Source: Anaerolineaceae bacterium (lineage in GTDB: Bacteria > Chloroflexota > Anaerolineae > Aggregatilineales > Phototrophicaceae). From it: DNA of 64,000 nucleotides. The position numbers were made by a program, and so were the translations under genes. Positions 33,048-43,449 of the stretch are shown here, piece by piece. The notes beneath the pieces were generated by a model. The model saw only the letters and a program-made list of their open reading frames with translations. It was not told the DNA's origin and did no database searches. Position 1 is the stretch's first letter. Each line of letters starts with the position of its first letter. Location: assembly GCA_002702065.1 (NCBI GenBank), contig NZXX01000001.1, positions 744,001 to 808,000 on the forward strand, in the 5' to 3' direction.

Positions 33048-35551
33048 TGTCTGAGATATATCTTCCCCCGCAACCGACTGAAGATGACGCTGCGCCACAG
33101 CCGGACGTCAACGTAGAAGACCTGACTCTGGCGGATTTGTTTGGCCGCTTCTGGCGTTCGCCGGGGCCGACCCTGCGTGCGCTGCGTCAGGTCGCCAGTG
33201 TGCCCCGCAGTGCTGAGGCCCGCAACGCTGTTTACATGCCCCCCCAGCCACAATCCGCCCCGCGCAGGTTGGTTCAGCGGCAGCCTTTATCAGCGGCGAA
33301 GCGGCGTGAAGCGGTGCAGCTGGGGATGCGTTTTATGGCCTTTATCCTGGCCTGGTGGGGGTGTGGCATTCTCGCCAGCACGCCCCAGCGCACCGAAATC
33401 ACCGCCCTGAACAATGGCGCGCCGTATCTCGTCGCCGGTTTTGTGTTGTGGCTGGCCGCCGATATTTATGGCTCGTGGCCGCAGCTTCGCGCCTGGTGGC
33501 AGCGCCGCCGCAACGGTGCAGCCAGCGCAGTCGAGCTTGATGAAGACGTTCTGGTTGAAGAAGATATTCGGCCAGAAACACAGCCTGTGTCTGCCGTGTG
33601 GATGGGGCTGCACCCCACCCGCGTGCTGATTGTGCTGAGTGGGTTCTTCCTCAGCCTGATCGTTTTGCCCCTGACTGCCAACAATCAGTTCACGTTTTTA
33701 GGCTTCTGGACGTGGATCGCAAGCATTGTGTTATGGGTGATCGCGCTGGCCCCGGTGGATAACGGCCCGCTGCTATGGGTCCGCTCAACGGTTCAGGCGG
33801 CGCAACGCATCCGCTGGCGCAGCGGGACCATGCTGGCGCTGGTGCTGATTATGCTGCTGGGCGCGGTTTTTCGCCTGAGCGACCTGAACCGGGTGCCGCC
33901 GGAAATGACCAGCGACCATGTGGAAAAAATTCTAGATTCCTATGGTGTGCTACAGGGGCAGCACAACATCTTTTTCGCCAATAACGGCGGGCGCGAACCG
34001 TTTCAGATGTATGCAATGGCGGTCTTTTCGCAACTGCCGGGGCTGGGGATGAATCACTTCACCCTTAAGTTCCTGTCGGCGGTGGAAGGTCTGGTCGCGA
34101 TTGTATTGATGTACTGGATGGGGCGGGAGGTGGTCGGCACGGATAACCGCCGTCTGGGGCGCTATGTGGGGTTGCTGCTGGCGGCGCTGGTAGCGGCCAG
34201 TTACTGGCACACCGCCCTCAGCCGGTTGGGGCTGCGCATCGTCCTGACCACTGTCGTGACCGCGGTGCTGATGGTATTTCTGGCACGAGCCATGCGCCAC
34301 AATCGCCGTGAGGATTTTATCAAAGCCGGGCTGGTACTCGGCTTTGGGTTGTACACCTATCAGGCGGTGCGGATGCTGCCGGTCGTGGTGATCGCGGGGG
34401 TGGGGCTGGCATTTCTGTTCCATGCCCACAGCTGGCGCGTTCGCTGGCGCTATGCGATCAACTTTGTGGTACTGGTGCTGGTGGCGCTGGTGGTGTTCAT
34501 GCCGCTGCTGGGCTACTGGATGCAGTACCCGAATGACTTCTGGCGACGTACGCAGGGGCGCTTTTTTGGTGACGCGCTGATTACCACAGTCGACGCCGAA
34601 GGCAAGTCGGTCGAGCGCAACGCGACCCTACAGGAGCGGCTCGATGCGTTTTCGGAGAATCTGCCGATCCTGACGAACAATATCCGCGCGGCGCTGCTGA
34701 TGTTTAACTGGAAGGGCGATGTCGCCTGGATCAACGGTTCACCCAACGAGCCAGCTATGGACACGCTGACCGGTGCCTTGCTGATTATCGGATTGGCGGC
34801 GTGGCTGGTGCGGATGGTGCGTAAGCGAGACATCGTTGATTGGCTGGTGCCGCTGGCGCTGCTGATTATGTTGATGCCGTCGGCGCTCTCGATTGCGTAT
34901 CCGGTGGAAAACCCCAGCCATACGCGGACCAGTGGGGCGCTGCCCGAAGCGTATCTGATCGCGGCGCTGCCATTGGCGCTGATGGTTGAATCCATTACGA
35001 AACTCGCACCTGGCCGCCGGGGGGTGGTCGTCGCGGGTGGGTTGGCGGCGGTGGTCGTGCTGGGGGCCTACAGCATGAATGCCCGCACCTTCTTTGTGGG
35101 GCACTATGACGCCTACATCGATTCGTCGCTGCCTTATACGGAGGCCGGGCGGATTCTGCGCGGCTTTGCCGAGAGCGACGGTAGTTATGGCAACGCCTAT
35201 ATGGTGGGCTATCGTTACTGGTGGGATCATCGGGCACTGGGCATCGAAGCCGGGCACCCGGACTGGCCCAATGGCATCGTATCAATGGATGGGCTGAAAG
35301 ACTTCCTGTTTGCCGCATATGAGAAAACGGGTGACTATCGGCTGGACCCGGAAAAAGACCTGTTATTTTTCCTGGCGCCGGAAGATGAGGATTCGCTCAA
35401 CCTGCTGCGCGAATACTTCCCGGATGGACGTGCAACGCTGCGCATGAGCTATCAGGGTGATGATGAATACTGGCTGTACCGGGTGCCTGCGTTGGGTGAG
35501 CAGGGTTTCCTGTCCTGGCTGGCGAGTCCGCCTATCGTGGCAGGTTCATGA
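33047..35551 (+). CDS. GT39/ArnT-like membrane glycosyltransferase
   Basis: 834 residues. A hydrophilic N-terminus of about 75 residues is followed by helices and a long cytoplasmic linker. A PMT_2-like core begins near 265: RLSDLNRVPPEMTSDHVEK holds the acidic motif (Glu286, Asp290) expected in the first outer loop of lipid-phosphosugar-dependent GT-C enzymes. About a dozen further membrane helices follow. The last 180 residues are an outer domain with a WDHRALGIEAGHPDW region. GT39-type enzymes take sugars from polyprenyl phosphate carriers on the outer membrane face. It is coupled to the methyltransferase gene by a one-base overlap. Acceptor unknown. Confidence 0.85.
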   Translation: MSEIYLPPQPTEDDAAPQPDVNVEDLTLADLFGRFWRSPGPTLRALRQVASVPRSAEARNAVYMPPQPQSAPRRLVQRQPLSAAKRREAVQLGMRFMAFILAWWGCGILASTPQRTEITALNNGAPYLVAGFVLWLAADIYGSWPQLRAWWQRRRNGAASAVELDEDVLVEEDIRPETQPVSAVWMGLHPTRVLIVLSGFFLSLIVLPLTANNQFTFLGFWTWIASIVLWVIALAPVDNGPLLWVRSTVQAAQRIRWRSGTMLALVLIMLLGAVFRLSDLNRVPPEMTSDHVEKILDSYGVLQGQHNIFFANNGGREPFQMYAMAVFSQLPGLGMNHFTLKFLSAVEGLVAIVLMYWMGREVVGTDNRRLGRYVGLLLAALVAASYWHTALSRLGLRIVLTTVVTAVLMVFLARAMRHNRREDFIKAGLVLGFGLYTYQAVRMLPVVVIAGVGLAFLFHAHSWRVRWRYAINFVVLVLVALVVFMPLLGYWMQYPNDFWRRTQGRFFGDALITTVDAEGKSVERNATLQERLDAFSENLPILTNNIRAALLMFNWKGDVAWINGSPNEPAMDTLTGALLIIGLAAWLVRMVRKRDIVDWLVPLALLIMLMPSALSIAYPVENPSHTRTSGALPEAYLIAALPLALMVESITKLAPGRRGVVVAGGLAAVVVLGAYSMNARTFFVGHYDAYIDSSLPYTEAGRILRGFAESDGSYGNAYMVGYRYWWDHRALGIEAGHPDWPNGIVSMDGLKDFLFAAYEKTGDYRLDPEKDLLFFLAPEDEDSLNLLREYFPDGRATLRMSYQGDDEYWLYRVPALGEQGFLSWLASPPIVAGS

Positions 35552-35643
35552 GATACAAAAACGTCGCAGTTTGCATCGGTGGCTGAGGAAACCTGTGACT
35601 CGTGGTGTAGAATATCTGGTTTGTGATCTGGAATCTGTGATAT

Positions 35644-38600
35644 ATGGCTGAAGCACATTTTACGGCGGATGCACCTGTTGATCATGCCCAACCGTCGAGC
35701 ATCGTTCTGAGTGATGTGCTGGTTGGTGTACTGCTGGTCCTGGTCATGCTGGCAGGCGGGTACTTCCGTTTTGTCGGGCAAAACTGGGATGACTTCACCC
35801 ACCTGCACCCTGACGAGCGCTTTCTGACGGATGTGGCGTCGTCGATTGGCGGCACGCTGCGACCGACCGGGGGCGATTCTGCCCAGCAGCAGGCACAGAT
35901 TAGCACCTGTATGGCGCGCTATCCCGACAGCGGCGGCATTGGCGGTTACTTCGACGCGGAATGTTCCACCCTCAACCCGCATAATTCCGGCAAGGGCCTC
36001 TATGTTTACGGCACGCTGCCGTTGTTCGCCGCCCGCGCTGCCGGGGACCTGATGGTCGACCTGACGGATGATACGTCGTTGAACACCTACAACGGTGTGC
36101 ATCTGGTCTGGCGCGGCTTGTCTGCACTGGCAGAAATGACGCTGATCCTGATTGTCTTTCTGATCGGCGTGGAACTGCATGGCCGGTGGGTCGGGCTGGT
36201 GGCAGCGGCGTTGTATGCCGGAGCCGCCTTTTCGATTCAGATGGCCCATTTTGCGACGGCGGATGCGATCACCAATCTGTTCGCGGGGCTGGCAGTGCTG
36301 TTTGCCGTGCGCGTGCAGATGCGCGGTGGTTTGGTCGAGTATGGGTTATTTGGGCTGGCGATGGGTGCCGCCCTGGCGAGCCGGGTCAATATTGCGCCGC
36401 TGGCCGGGCTGGTGGTGCTGGCTGCGATGGTGCGGGCGCTGCCGGTGCTTGATCTGGAACTGGCCGGTGGTGAACGCTGGCGACTGCTGCGACATCATGC
36501 TTTCGGCCTGGTGCTGGCGGGGGCAATAACCATTGTTGTTTTTCGCATATTCAACCCCTATGCGTTTATGGGGCCGGGCGTCTTTGGCCTGAGCCTGAAC
36601 GAGCGCTGGTTGGCCGACATTCGACAGGCACAGTATCTGGTCAGTGGTCAGGCGGAAATGCCGCCGAACTGGCAATGGGCCGGGCGGACCCCCTATCTGT
36701 TCCCGCTGAACAATATGGTGTTGTGGGGCATGGGCCTCGCGATGGGGCTGGCCGGGTTGGCTGGTTGGGTCTGGTCGGGCTGGCGTCTGGTGCGGGGTGC
36801 GCCGGGCGCGCTGCGTAACCTGCTGCCGTTTGTCTGGTTTCTGGTGTATTTTGGCTGGCTGGGCGCCAATTGGGTCGCCACCATGCGCTACTTCCTGCCA
36901 GTTTATGTGGTGTTCGCCGTGTTGGGGGCGTGGCTGCTGGTCGAACTGGTGCGGCGGGCGCGATATCAACCGGTGCGGCGCTTGCTGGCGGCTGGATTAC
37001 TGACGCTGACAGTGGCCTTCACATTGCTGTGGGCAGCGATGTTTACCAATATTTACCGTCACCAGCTCACCCGCGTACAGGCGTCACACTGGTTCTGGGA
37101 ACAAGCCCCCAGTGACTTCTCGATGCGGCTGGATGGCGCTGCTGATAGTGTGCCGCTCATCAACATCCCTGTGACCAACGGGATTGGCGGCGGCAATGAA
37201 CTATTACCGCAGGCATCGACGCATTATCCGGGGCAGATTTTCAGCTACACGTTTTCACCCGCTGCCAGCGGAACGGTTTCCAGCATTTACGCGCCGCATC
37301 TGGGCGATGCCAGCGACGACCCGACTCCGGAATCGTTGCGGTTTGCGATTGAAGACCCAGCAACGGGCGAGGTGCTGGCCGAAACGCGGCTGACCGAAAA
37401 CCTGCCGCTGGATGCGCACCCCTTGGGTTCAGCGTACACCATCCCCCTTGATGCGCCGCTGGCTGTATCGGCGGACAGGGAATATCGTTTCACCTTCGAG
37501 GTCATGGAAGGTGGCCCGGTGGTCAGCGGTGGGTCGGTGGTCTCCAACGAAGGCGGGTGGGATGACCCTATTCCGTATACCGTTTGTACGCTGCCCAAGG
37601 GAATCACACTGGCCAGTGATCCGCCACCCGGTTTGCAGGATGCTCGTAACTGTAACGGGCGCAACGCGTGGGCTGGCCTCGTGGTGGGTTACGACATGGG
37701 GCTGGCGGTTGAGGATGAACCTTTCAAGCGCGACCTGCTGCTGAAGGCGCTGCGCGACAGCGATTTTCTGACGATCAGCAGCAACCGGTTCTACGATTCG
37801 CAGAATCGGATTCCGGCGCGCTGGCCGATGACCAACGCTTATTATGACAAGCTGTTTGCTGGTGAACTCGGCTATGAACTGGTCGAGGTCTTTCAGGAAA
37901 CATTTGAGCTGGGGCCGCTGCGGGTTTCTGATCAGCACCTGCCGATTTACGACAGCCCGGCTTGGCTGAACGAATTTGAGGCTGAAGAAGCCTTTCACGT
38001 TTACGATCATCCGGTGGTGTTTGTTTTCCGCAAAGCGGCAGACTACGATCATCGCGCGGTTGAGAATTTTTTCCACAGTGTCCCGCTCAATCGGGCGGGG
38101 ACTGTCACCCCGGAAACGGTTGAGAACTGCCCGTCCATCCTCGCGCAGCCCGGCGGTGGTGGCTGCGATACCAGTTTGATCGACACGTTTACGCTGTCGG
38201 CGTTGCAGGCGGATGAAGCACCGACATGGCTGATGCTGACGCCAGAACGTGCGGAAATTCAGGAAACCAACGCGAGCTGGTATACCCGGTTCGACCGCGA
38301 CAGCATCATTAATACACAGCCGGTCATCATGGTGGTGGCGTGGTGGCTGACGATCATGGTCTTTGGCTGGGTCATGTGGCCGGTTCTGTTTCGTCTGCTG
38401 CCGGGTTTGGCGGATCGTGGTTATGCGATTGCAAAACTGGCGAGTCTGGTCGTGGTCGGCTGGATCACCTGGGCCGCTGCCAGCGCTGGTTTGGCGCTGT
38501 GGTCGCAGGGTGGCATTCTGCTGGTGATGATCCTCCTGCTGGCGACCAGCGTGCTGATTATGCTGCGGCAGCGCAGTCTAATCGTTTCCTATATCCGCCG

Positions 38601-40902
38601 GTACTGGGGGCGGCTGGCGCTCATTGAGGTGATTACCGCGCTGGCGTTCCTGGCTTTTCTGATGGTGCGCCTGACCAACCCGGATCTGTGGCACACCAGC
38701 TATGGCGGCGAAAAGCCAATGGATTTCGCCTACTTCAACGGCGTGCTGCGCAGCACGGTTTTCCCACCCATCGACCCCTGGTACGCGGGTGGCTACCTGA
38801 ATTACTACTACTTTGGTTACGTCATCGTCGGGGTGCCGGTGCTTCTGCTGAAGATGGTGCCGTCCATCGCGTACAACCTGATCTTGCCGACGCTGTTTGC
38901 CGTCACCGGCATTGGCGCATTTTCGGTTGCTTTCAACGTGGTGCATTCGTGGCAGGAACGGCGGCAGAGCTTTACCGATGAACCGGGAGACAAGCCCGAT
39001 AAACGGCGCATGGGCAACCCCTGGGTCGCCGGGATTGTCGCGCTGCTGCTGGCGGTGGTGCTGGGCAACCTGGATACGCCGCGCGTCTTCGGCAATGCGC
39101 TGGCGCAGCTCGGTGGGTATGCGGCCCCGCAGGGCATCTCGGAGTTTCTGATTGACGAATATGTCGCTGAAAACGGGACCCTGACCGCAGAGGCTGAGTT
39201 CCAGCTGCGCACCCAAGCGCAGGAAAATCTGCTGACGGATCGCATTCGTTACGAACTCGACAATTCCCTGTCGCTGGTGTCCGGGCTGGTTCGGGGGGCA
39301 GGGCGGTTGCTCGGCGGTGAGACGCTGCCAGTCGCCACGAACCGCTGGTTCTGGGCACCGACACGCGTCATTATGGAAATTCCCGATGTCGGCGGCAACG
39401 CTATTACGGAAATGCCGTATTTCACCTTTTTGTATGGCGACCTGCATGCGCACATGATCGCCATGCCGATGCTGCTGTTCGCGATGGCTTTCCTGCTCAA
39501 CGAAGTGCTGCTGGCCGGTCGTGATCCACGTTCCGCATGGTTGCAATTTGTGGCGCTGGCGCTGGGGGCGCTGGTGGTGGGGATGCTGCGCGGCACCAAC
39601 ACCTGGGACTGGCCGACATTCATGCTGCTGGCGGTGGCCGGGCTGGGCTTTGCCTGGTGGCTGGCGTGGCAGCGCATCCACCGCCGTTCACTGGTGAATC
39701 TGGCGCTGCGCGTGGGCGGGTTTATCGTACTGGCGCTGCTGTTTGCCCTGCCCTATACCACCTGGTACGCCGCGACGTATAACCGCGTCAATGCGTGGGG
39801 TGGCGGTAAGACACCGCTGTGGGCGTACCTCGACATTCACGGTGTGTTCCTGTTCCTGCTGGTTTGCCTGCTGATATGGGAGACAGTGCGCTGGTTCCGC
39901 AGCGTGTATGTGCGTGATCTGCGCGGATTATGGCCGCTGCTGGTGGCGCTGTTCGTGGCTTTCGCCGCGATCTTCGTTGGCTCGGTGATTCTGGCGGCGG
40001 TGGAGTATCAGGTGGCGCTGGTGGCGGTGCCGCTGCTGGTGTGGGTGGCGGTGTTGTTCCTGCGACCGGGCCAGTCGCGCGCGGTGCAGTTCATGCTGGC
40101 GCTGGCCGGGCTGGCGCTTGGTCTGACGCTGGGTGTGGAATTTGTCGTGCTGGAAGGCGATATTGGCCGCCAGAACACGGTATTCAAGTTTTATATTCAG
40201 GCGTGGCTGCTGTTCAGCGTGGTGGGCGGGGCGGCGTTCGCGTGGTTGTTCGAAGCATCGGCAGGCTGGCGTGGCTGGCTGCGCAACAGCTGGTATCTGG
40301 TGGCCGGGCTGCTGTTTGCGGTGGCGGCGCTCTACCCGGTAATGGCGACACGCGCCAAAGCGCTGGAACGGATGGCCCCGGGGATGCCGCTGACTGTGGA
40401 TGGCATGGAATATATGAAGTACGCCACCTATTCGGAGAACAATGCCCAGTTCTCGCTCGAAGATGATTACAACATGATTCGCTGGTTGCAGGACAATGTG
40501 CCCGGTACACCGACCATCATCGAGTCGCAAAGCTGGCGCGAGTACCTGTGGCAGGGGCGGGTCGCAATCAATACCGGGATGCCGACCGTGCTGGGCTGGC
40601 GTTTTCACCAGACGCAGCAGCGCACCTTCGAAGGCATGAGCACCGTCATTAACCAGCGGCGGGCCAATGTCAACGGCTTTTACTCAACGACGCGTGTGGA
40701 TGAAGCGCTCGAAATTATCCGCTTCTACGATATTGAATACATCATCGTCAGTTCGCTGGAACGAGCCTATTATCCGGTTGAAGGCCTCGAAAAATTTGAG
40801 CAGATGGTCGAGCAGGGGTATCTGGACAAAATTTATGAGCAAGGGCAGGCGGTGGTGTATCGAGTGACAGATCAGGCGCAAGTGTTACAGGTGATGGGTT
40901 AA
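35644..40902 (+). CDS. Giant GT39-like plus DUF2298 (Chlor_Arch_YYY) fusion protein
   Basis: 1752 residues, the largest gene in the window. The N-terminal third is a GT-C module: a helix at about 22-42, the acidic motif HLHPDERF with Asp57-Glu58, then roughly ten helices to 480. Residues about 485-875 form an outer beta-rich domain (ISVTNGI... to WLMLTPERAEI). From about 880 the DUF2298 module begins, with KPMDFAYFNGVLRSTVFPP, DPWYAGGYLNYYYFGYV and the conserved FLYGDLHAHMIAMP (Asp1266, His1268, His1270). DUF2298 proteins are predicted glycosyltransferase-like membrane proteins of Chloroflexi and archaea with no assigned reaction. The fusion joins two normally separate modules. The start ATG 35644 has a weak GGAAT site. 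Confidence 0.85.
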   Translation: MAEAHFTADAPVDHAQPSSIVLSDVLVGVLLVLVMLAGGYFRFVGQNWDDFTHLHPDERFLTDVASSIGGTLRPTGGDSAQQQAQISTCMARYPDSGGIGGYFDAECSTLNPHNSGKGLYVYGTLPLFAARAAGDLMVDLTDDTSLNTYNGVHLVWRGLSALAEMTLILIVFLIGVELHGRWVGLVAAALYAGAAFSIQMAHFATADAITNLFAGLAVLFAVRVQMRGGLVEYGLFGLAMGAALASRVNIAPLAGLVVLAAMVRALPVLDLELAGGERWRLLRHHAFGLVLAGAITIVVFRIFNPYAFMGPGVFGLSLNERWLADIRQAQYLVSGQAEMPPNWQWAGRTPYLFPLNNMVLWGMGLAMGLAGLAGWVWSGWRLVRGAPGALRNLLPFVWFLVYFGWLGANWVATMRYFLPVYVVFAVLGAWLLVELVRRARYQPVRRLLAAGLLTLTVAFTLLWAAMFTNIYRHQLTRVQASHWFWEQAPSDFSMRLDGAADSVPLINIPVTNGIGGGNELLPQASTHYPGQIFSYTFSPAASGTVSSIYAPHLGDASDDPTPESLRFAIEDPATGEVLAETRLTENLPLDAHPLGSAYTIPLDAPLAVSADREYRFTFEVMEGGPVVSGGSVVSNEGGWDDPIPYTVCTLPKGITLASDPPPGLQDARNCNGRNAWAGLVVGYDMGLAVEDEPFKRDLLLKALRDSDFLTISSNRFYDSQNRIPARWPMTNAYYDKLFAGELGYELVEVFQETFELGPLRVSDQHLPIYDSPAWLNEFEAEEAFHVYDHPVVFVFRKAADYDHRAVENFFHSVPLNRAGTVTPETVENCPSILAQPGGGGCDTSLIDTFTLSALQADEAPTWLMLTPERAEIQETNASWYTRFDRDSIINTQPVIMVVAWWLTIMVFGWVMWPVLFRLLPGLADRGYAIAKLASLVVVGWITWAAASAGLALWSQGGILLVMILLLATSVLIMLRQRSLIVSYIRRYWGRLALIEVITALAFLAFLMVRLTNPDLWHTSYGGEKPMDFAYFNGVLRSTVFPPIDPWYAGGYLNYYYFGYVIVGVPVLLLKMVPSIAYNLILPTLFAVTGIGAFSVAFNVVHSWQERRQSFTDEPGDKPDKRRMGNPWVAGIVALLLAVVLGNLDTPRVFGNALAQLGGYAAPQGISEFLIDEYVAENGTLTAEAEFQLRTQAQENLLTDRIRYELDNSLSLVSGLVRGAGRLLGGETLPVATNRWFWAPTRVIMEIPDVGGNAITEMPYFTFLYGDLHAHMIAMPMLLFAMAFLLNEVLLAGRDPRSAWLQFVALALGALVVGMLRGTNTWDWPTFMLLAVAGLGFAWWLAWQRIHRRSLVNLALRVGGFIVLALLFALPYTTWYAATYNRVNAWGGGKTPLWAYLDIHGVFLFLLVCLLIWETVRWFRSVYVRDLRGLWPLLVALFVAFAAIFVGSVILAAVEYQVALVAVPLLVWVAVLFLRPGQSRAVQFMLALAGLALGLTLGVEFVVLEGDIGRQNTVFKFYIQAWLLFSVVGGAAFAWLFEASAGWRGWLRNSWYLVAGLLFAVAALYPVMATRAKALERMAPGMPLTVDGMEYMKYATYSENNAQFSLEDDYNMIRWLQDNVPGTPTIIESQSWREYLWQGRVAINTGMPTVLGWRFHQTQQRTFEGMSTVINQRRANVNGFYSTTRVDEALEIIRFYDIEYIIVSSLERAYYPVEGLEKFEQMVEQGYLDKIYEQGQAVVYRVTDQAQVLQVMG

Positions 40903-40903
40903 C

Positions 40904-43444
40904 GTGGTACTGGACTGGTTGGCCCGCGAGGGCTGGATTGTCTTTAACTGGTGGCTGCTGGTGACGCTGGCGGGTGTAGCCGTGCTGCCGCTGACGGTGC
41001 GTTTGCTGGGTGGCCTGCCGGACCGGGGGGTGACGCTGGCACGGGCGGTCGGGCTGCTGCTGGTTGGGTTTGTCTTCTGGCTGTTGGGCAGCCTTGGCTT
41101 TCTGCGTAATACACCGGGCGGCATGATTCTGTCATGGATACTGGTGCTGGTGGCTGGCTTGATCGTGTACTTCCGGCAGTTTGGAACCTTCGACTGGCGT
41201 ACATGGTGGCCGCGTAACCGACGGGCCGTGATCGTCGGCGAAGTGCTGTTCGCCGTGCTGCTGCTGGCTTTTGCCCTGTACCGCGCCTATCAACCCAACC
41301 TGACCGGCACCGAAAAGCCGATGGAACTGGCCTTTATGAGCGCCGTGCAGCGCAGCGAGTCATTCCCCCCCAATGACCCCTGGATGTCCGGTTACGCCAT
41401 CAGCTACTACTACTTTGGCTATGTGATGTCGGCGGCGCTGTCGATGCTCAGCGGCATTCACAGCACAGTCGGCTTTAATATGACGATTGCCTTGCTGTTC
41501 GCCCTCACCGGGTTGACCACTTATGGCGTGGTTTACAATCTGGTGGCGTCGCGTTTTCGTGGCGCAGCGCGGGTGCCGAACGTGCCGGTGGCTATTGGGC
41601 TGGTCGGTATGGTGCTGGTGGTGCTGATGGGCAATTTTCAGACGCCGCTGGTCGAAATACCATATCAATCGCGCACGGCCAGCGATGCCTATCTCCAGTT
41701 CTGGGGGCAGGACCAGCGCACCCAACCCAAACCAGCTTTGCCCGCCGAAGCGGAAGCCATTTCGCCCACCAACTGGGATCACTGGTGGTGGTTCCGGGCC
41801 AGCCGCATTCTGACCGATACCAACCTCGACGGCTCATTGATTGGCGCACAGCCGATTGACGAATTCCCGGCGTTTAGCTTCGTGCTGTCGGATGTGCATC
41901 CGCACGTGCTGGCGCTGCCATTTGCCATGCTGGCGCTGGGGCTGGCACTGAATGTGGTGCTGGCCGGGCACGACCCGACTCGTGCCGAAACCGTATTTTA
42001 TGGGCTGGCGCTGGGCGGCTTGGTGTTCCTCAATACCTGGGACGGGCCGATCTACATGGTTGTGCTGGTCGGTGCCGATGCGGTGCGTCGTTTGCTGCGC
42101 AATGGCATGGGGCGTTTATATCTGGTGGACTGGTGGGGACTGGTCCGGCTTGGCCTGGCCTTGGGTGTTCTGACATTTGTCTCTTACCTGCCGTTCTTTA
42201 TCAGCTTCCGGTCGCAGGCGTCGGGTATCCTGCCGAACCTGATCTATGCCACCGGGTTCCAGCAGTATTTCCTGATGTTCGGGCCGTTCATTTTGATCCT
42301 GGGGTCGTTCCTCATGCTGGAGACCCGACTGGGGCGTGGTCGCCTGAACTGGCGGCTCGGGCTGATGGTCGCTGGCGGGCTGCTGCTGGCGCTGGTAGCT
42401 GGTGCGGTCGTCCTGAGTGCGGCGGCGGCGTTGATCCCGGAACTGCGCGGCATGGTGGCCGGTCTGGTGGATCAGAATGGCGGCCTGCAAGCGGTGCTGC
42501 CTGCCGTGATCAACCGGCGGCTGGCCAATATTCTGACCCCGCTGGTGCTGGTAGTGGCGGTGGTGGTCGTGGTGGCGCGGTTGTTCCCGCGTGGATCATC
42601 GCTCGATGAAACCAGGATTGAACATGTACCGGCCTATCCACCGGCAAGTGGCTACGCGCTGCTGCTGGCCGGGGCGGGCATCGTACTGACGCTGGTGCCG
42701 GAATTCATCTACCTGCGCGATAACTTCGGCGTGCGCATCAACACCATTTTCAAGTTTTATTATCAGGCGTGGCTGATGTTTGGTGTGGCAGGTGCCTATG
42801 GCATTTACGTCATTGTCGCCGATTCCCGCCTGAAAGGGCGTGCGTCGGCCGTACGGACGGTGATGGCGGCGCTGGTTGTGGTCAGCCTCGTTTTGGGAAT
42901 ATTGTATCCGGCGCTGGCCTTTCATAATCGCATGTTTATCGAGTCTGGCCGTCGGGTAGCGGCTAATCCTGCCGCGTTGTCGATGGATGGCGGTCCGTCA
43001 ACGATCAGCAGCGACGATTACGCCTCGATCATGTGCTTCGATACTCTGGTCGAAGGCGATAACCTCGTTGTGCTGGAAGCGGCTGATCCCAGTTCGGCCT
43101 ACAATACCACCGGCAAGTGGGGGCGTGTGGGCATGCTGACCGGGGTGCCGATTGTGCTGGGCTGGCAGAATCATGAGGGTCAGTGGCGCGGCCCGACTTT
43201 CGGCCAGATTCTTGGCACCCGCCCGCAGGACATTGACCGGATTTACAACGATCTGCGCTGGGATATGGTCAGCTCGCTGATTGAGCAGTACAGCATCGAC
43301 TATATCTTCTTCGGCGAAACCGAACGCAACAAGTATGGCGCGCAGGCGGATACCAAATTTGCCGAAAATCTGGCGGTTGTGTGCGAACAGGGGAACAGCC
43401 GGTTCTATCGGGTGGATTCTGCCAACCTGGGGGCGAGAGGATAA
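40904..43444 (+). CDS. DUF2298 (Chlor_Arch_YYY) membrane protein
   Basis: 846 residues, a stand-alone paralogue of the C-terminal half of the preceding giant protein. Shared marks are KPMELAFMSAVQRSESFPP, DPWMSGYAISYYYFGYV, FSFVLSDVHPHVLALP (Asp330, His332, His334) and FLNTWDGPIY. There are about 16 hydrophobic helices. The C-terminal 150 residues form an outer domain with VIVLGWQNHEGQWRG, also echoed in the giant protein. Start GTG 40904 lies one base after the preceding stop, so the two are coupled. The reaction is unknown; lipid-linked sugar transfer is the family prediction. Confidence 0.88.
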   Translation: MVLDWLAREGWIVFNWWLLVTLAGVAVLPLTVRLLGGLPDRGVTLARAVGLLLVGFVFWLLGSLGFLRNTPGGMILSWILVLVAGLIVYFRQFGTFDWRTWWPRNRRAVIVGEVLFAVLLLAFALYRAYQPNLTGTEKPMELAFMSAVQRSESFPPNDPWMSGYAISYYYFGYVMSAALSMLSGIHSTVGFNMTIALLFALTGLTTYGVVYNLVASRFRGAARVPNVPVAIGLVGMVLVVLMGNFQTPLVEIPYQSRTASDAYLQFWGQDQRTQPKPALPAEAEAISPTNWDHWWWFRASRILTDTNLDGSLIGAQPIDEFPAFSFVLSDVHPHVLALPFAMLALGLALNVVLAGHDPTRAETVFYGLALGGLVFLNTWDGPIYMVVLVGADAVRRLLRNGMGRLYLVDWWGLVRLGLALGVLTFVSYLPFFISFRSQASGILPNLIYATGFQQYFLMFGPFILILGSFLMLETRLGRGRLNWRLGLMVAGGLLLALVAGAVVLSAAAALIPELRGMVAGLVDQNGGLQAVLPAVINRRLANILTPLVLVVAVVVVVARLFPRGSSLDETRIEHVPAYPPASGYALLLAGAGIVLTLVPEFIYLRDNFGVRINTIFKFYYQAWLMFGVAGAYGIYVIVADSRLKGRASAVRTVMAALVVVSLVLGILYPALAFHNRMFIESGRRVAANPAALSMDGGPSTISSDDYASIMCFDTLVEGDNLVVLEAADPSSAYNTTGKWGRVGMLTGVPIVLGWQNHEGQWRGPTFGQILGTRPQDIDRIYNDLRWDMVSSLIEQYSIDYIFFGETERNKYGAQADTKFAENLAVVCEQGNSRFYRVDSANLGARG

Positions 43445-43449
43445 CTTCT

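Noticed and set aside
38578..39681. Long minus-strand open frame (367 codons) inside the giant glycosyltransferase gene
   Set aside because: Shadow of a GC-rich gene: Arg/His/Gln/Pro-rich composition, no ribosome site, no domain, fully inside a real plus-strand gene.
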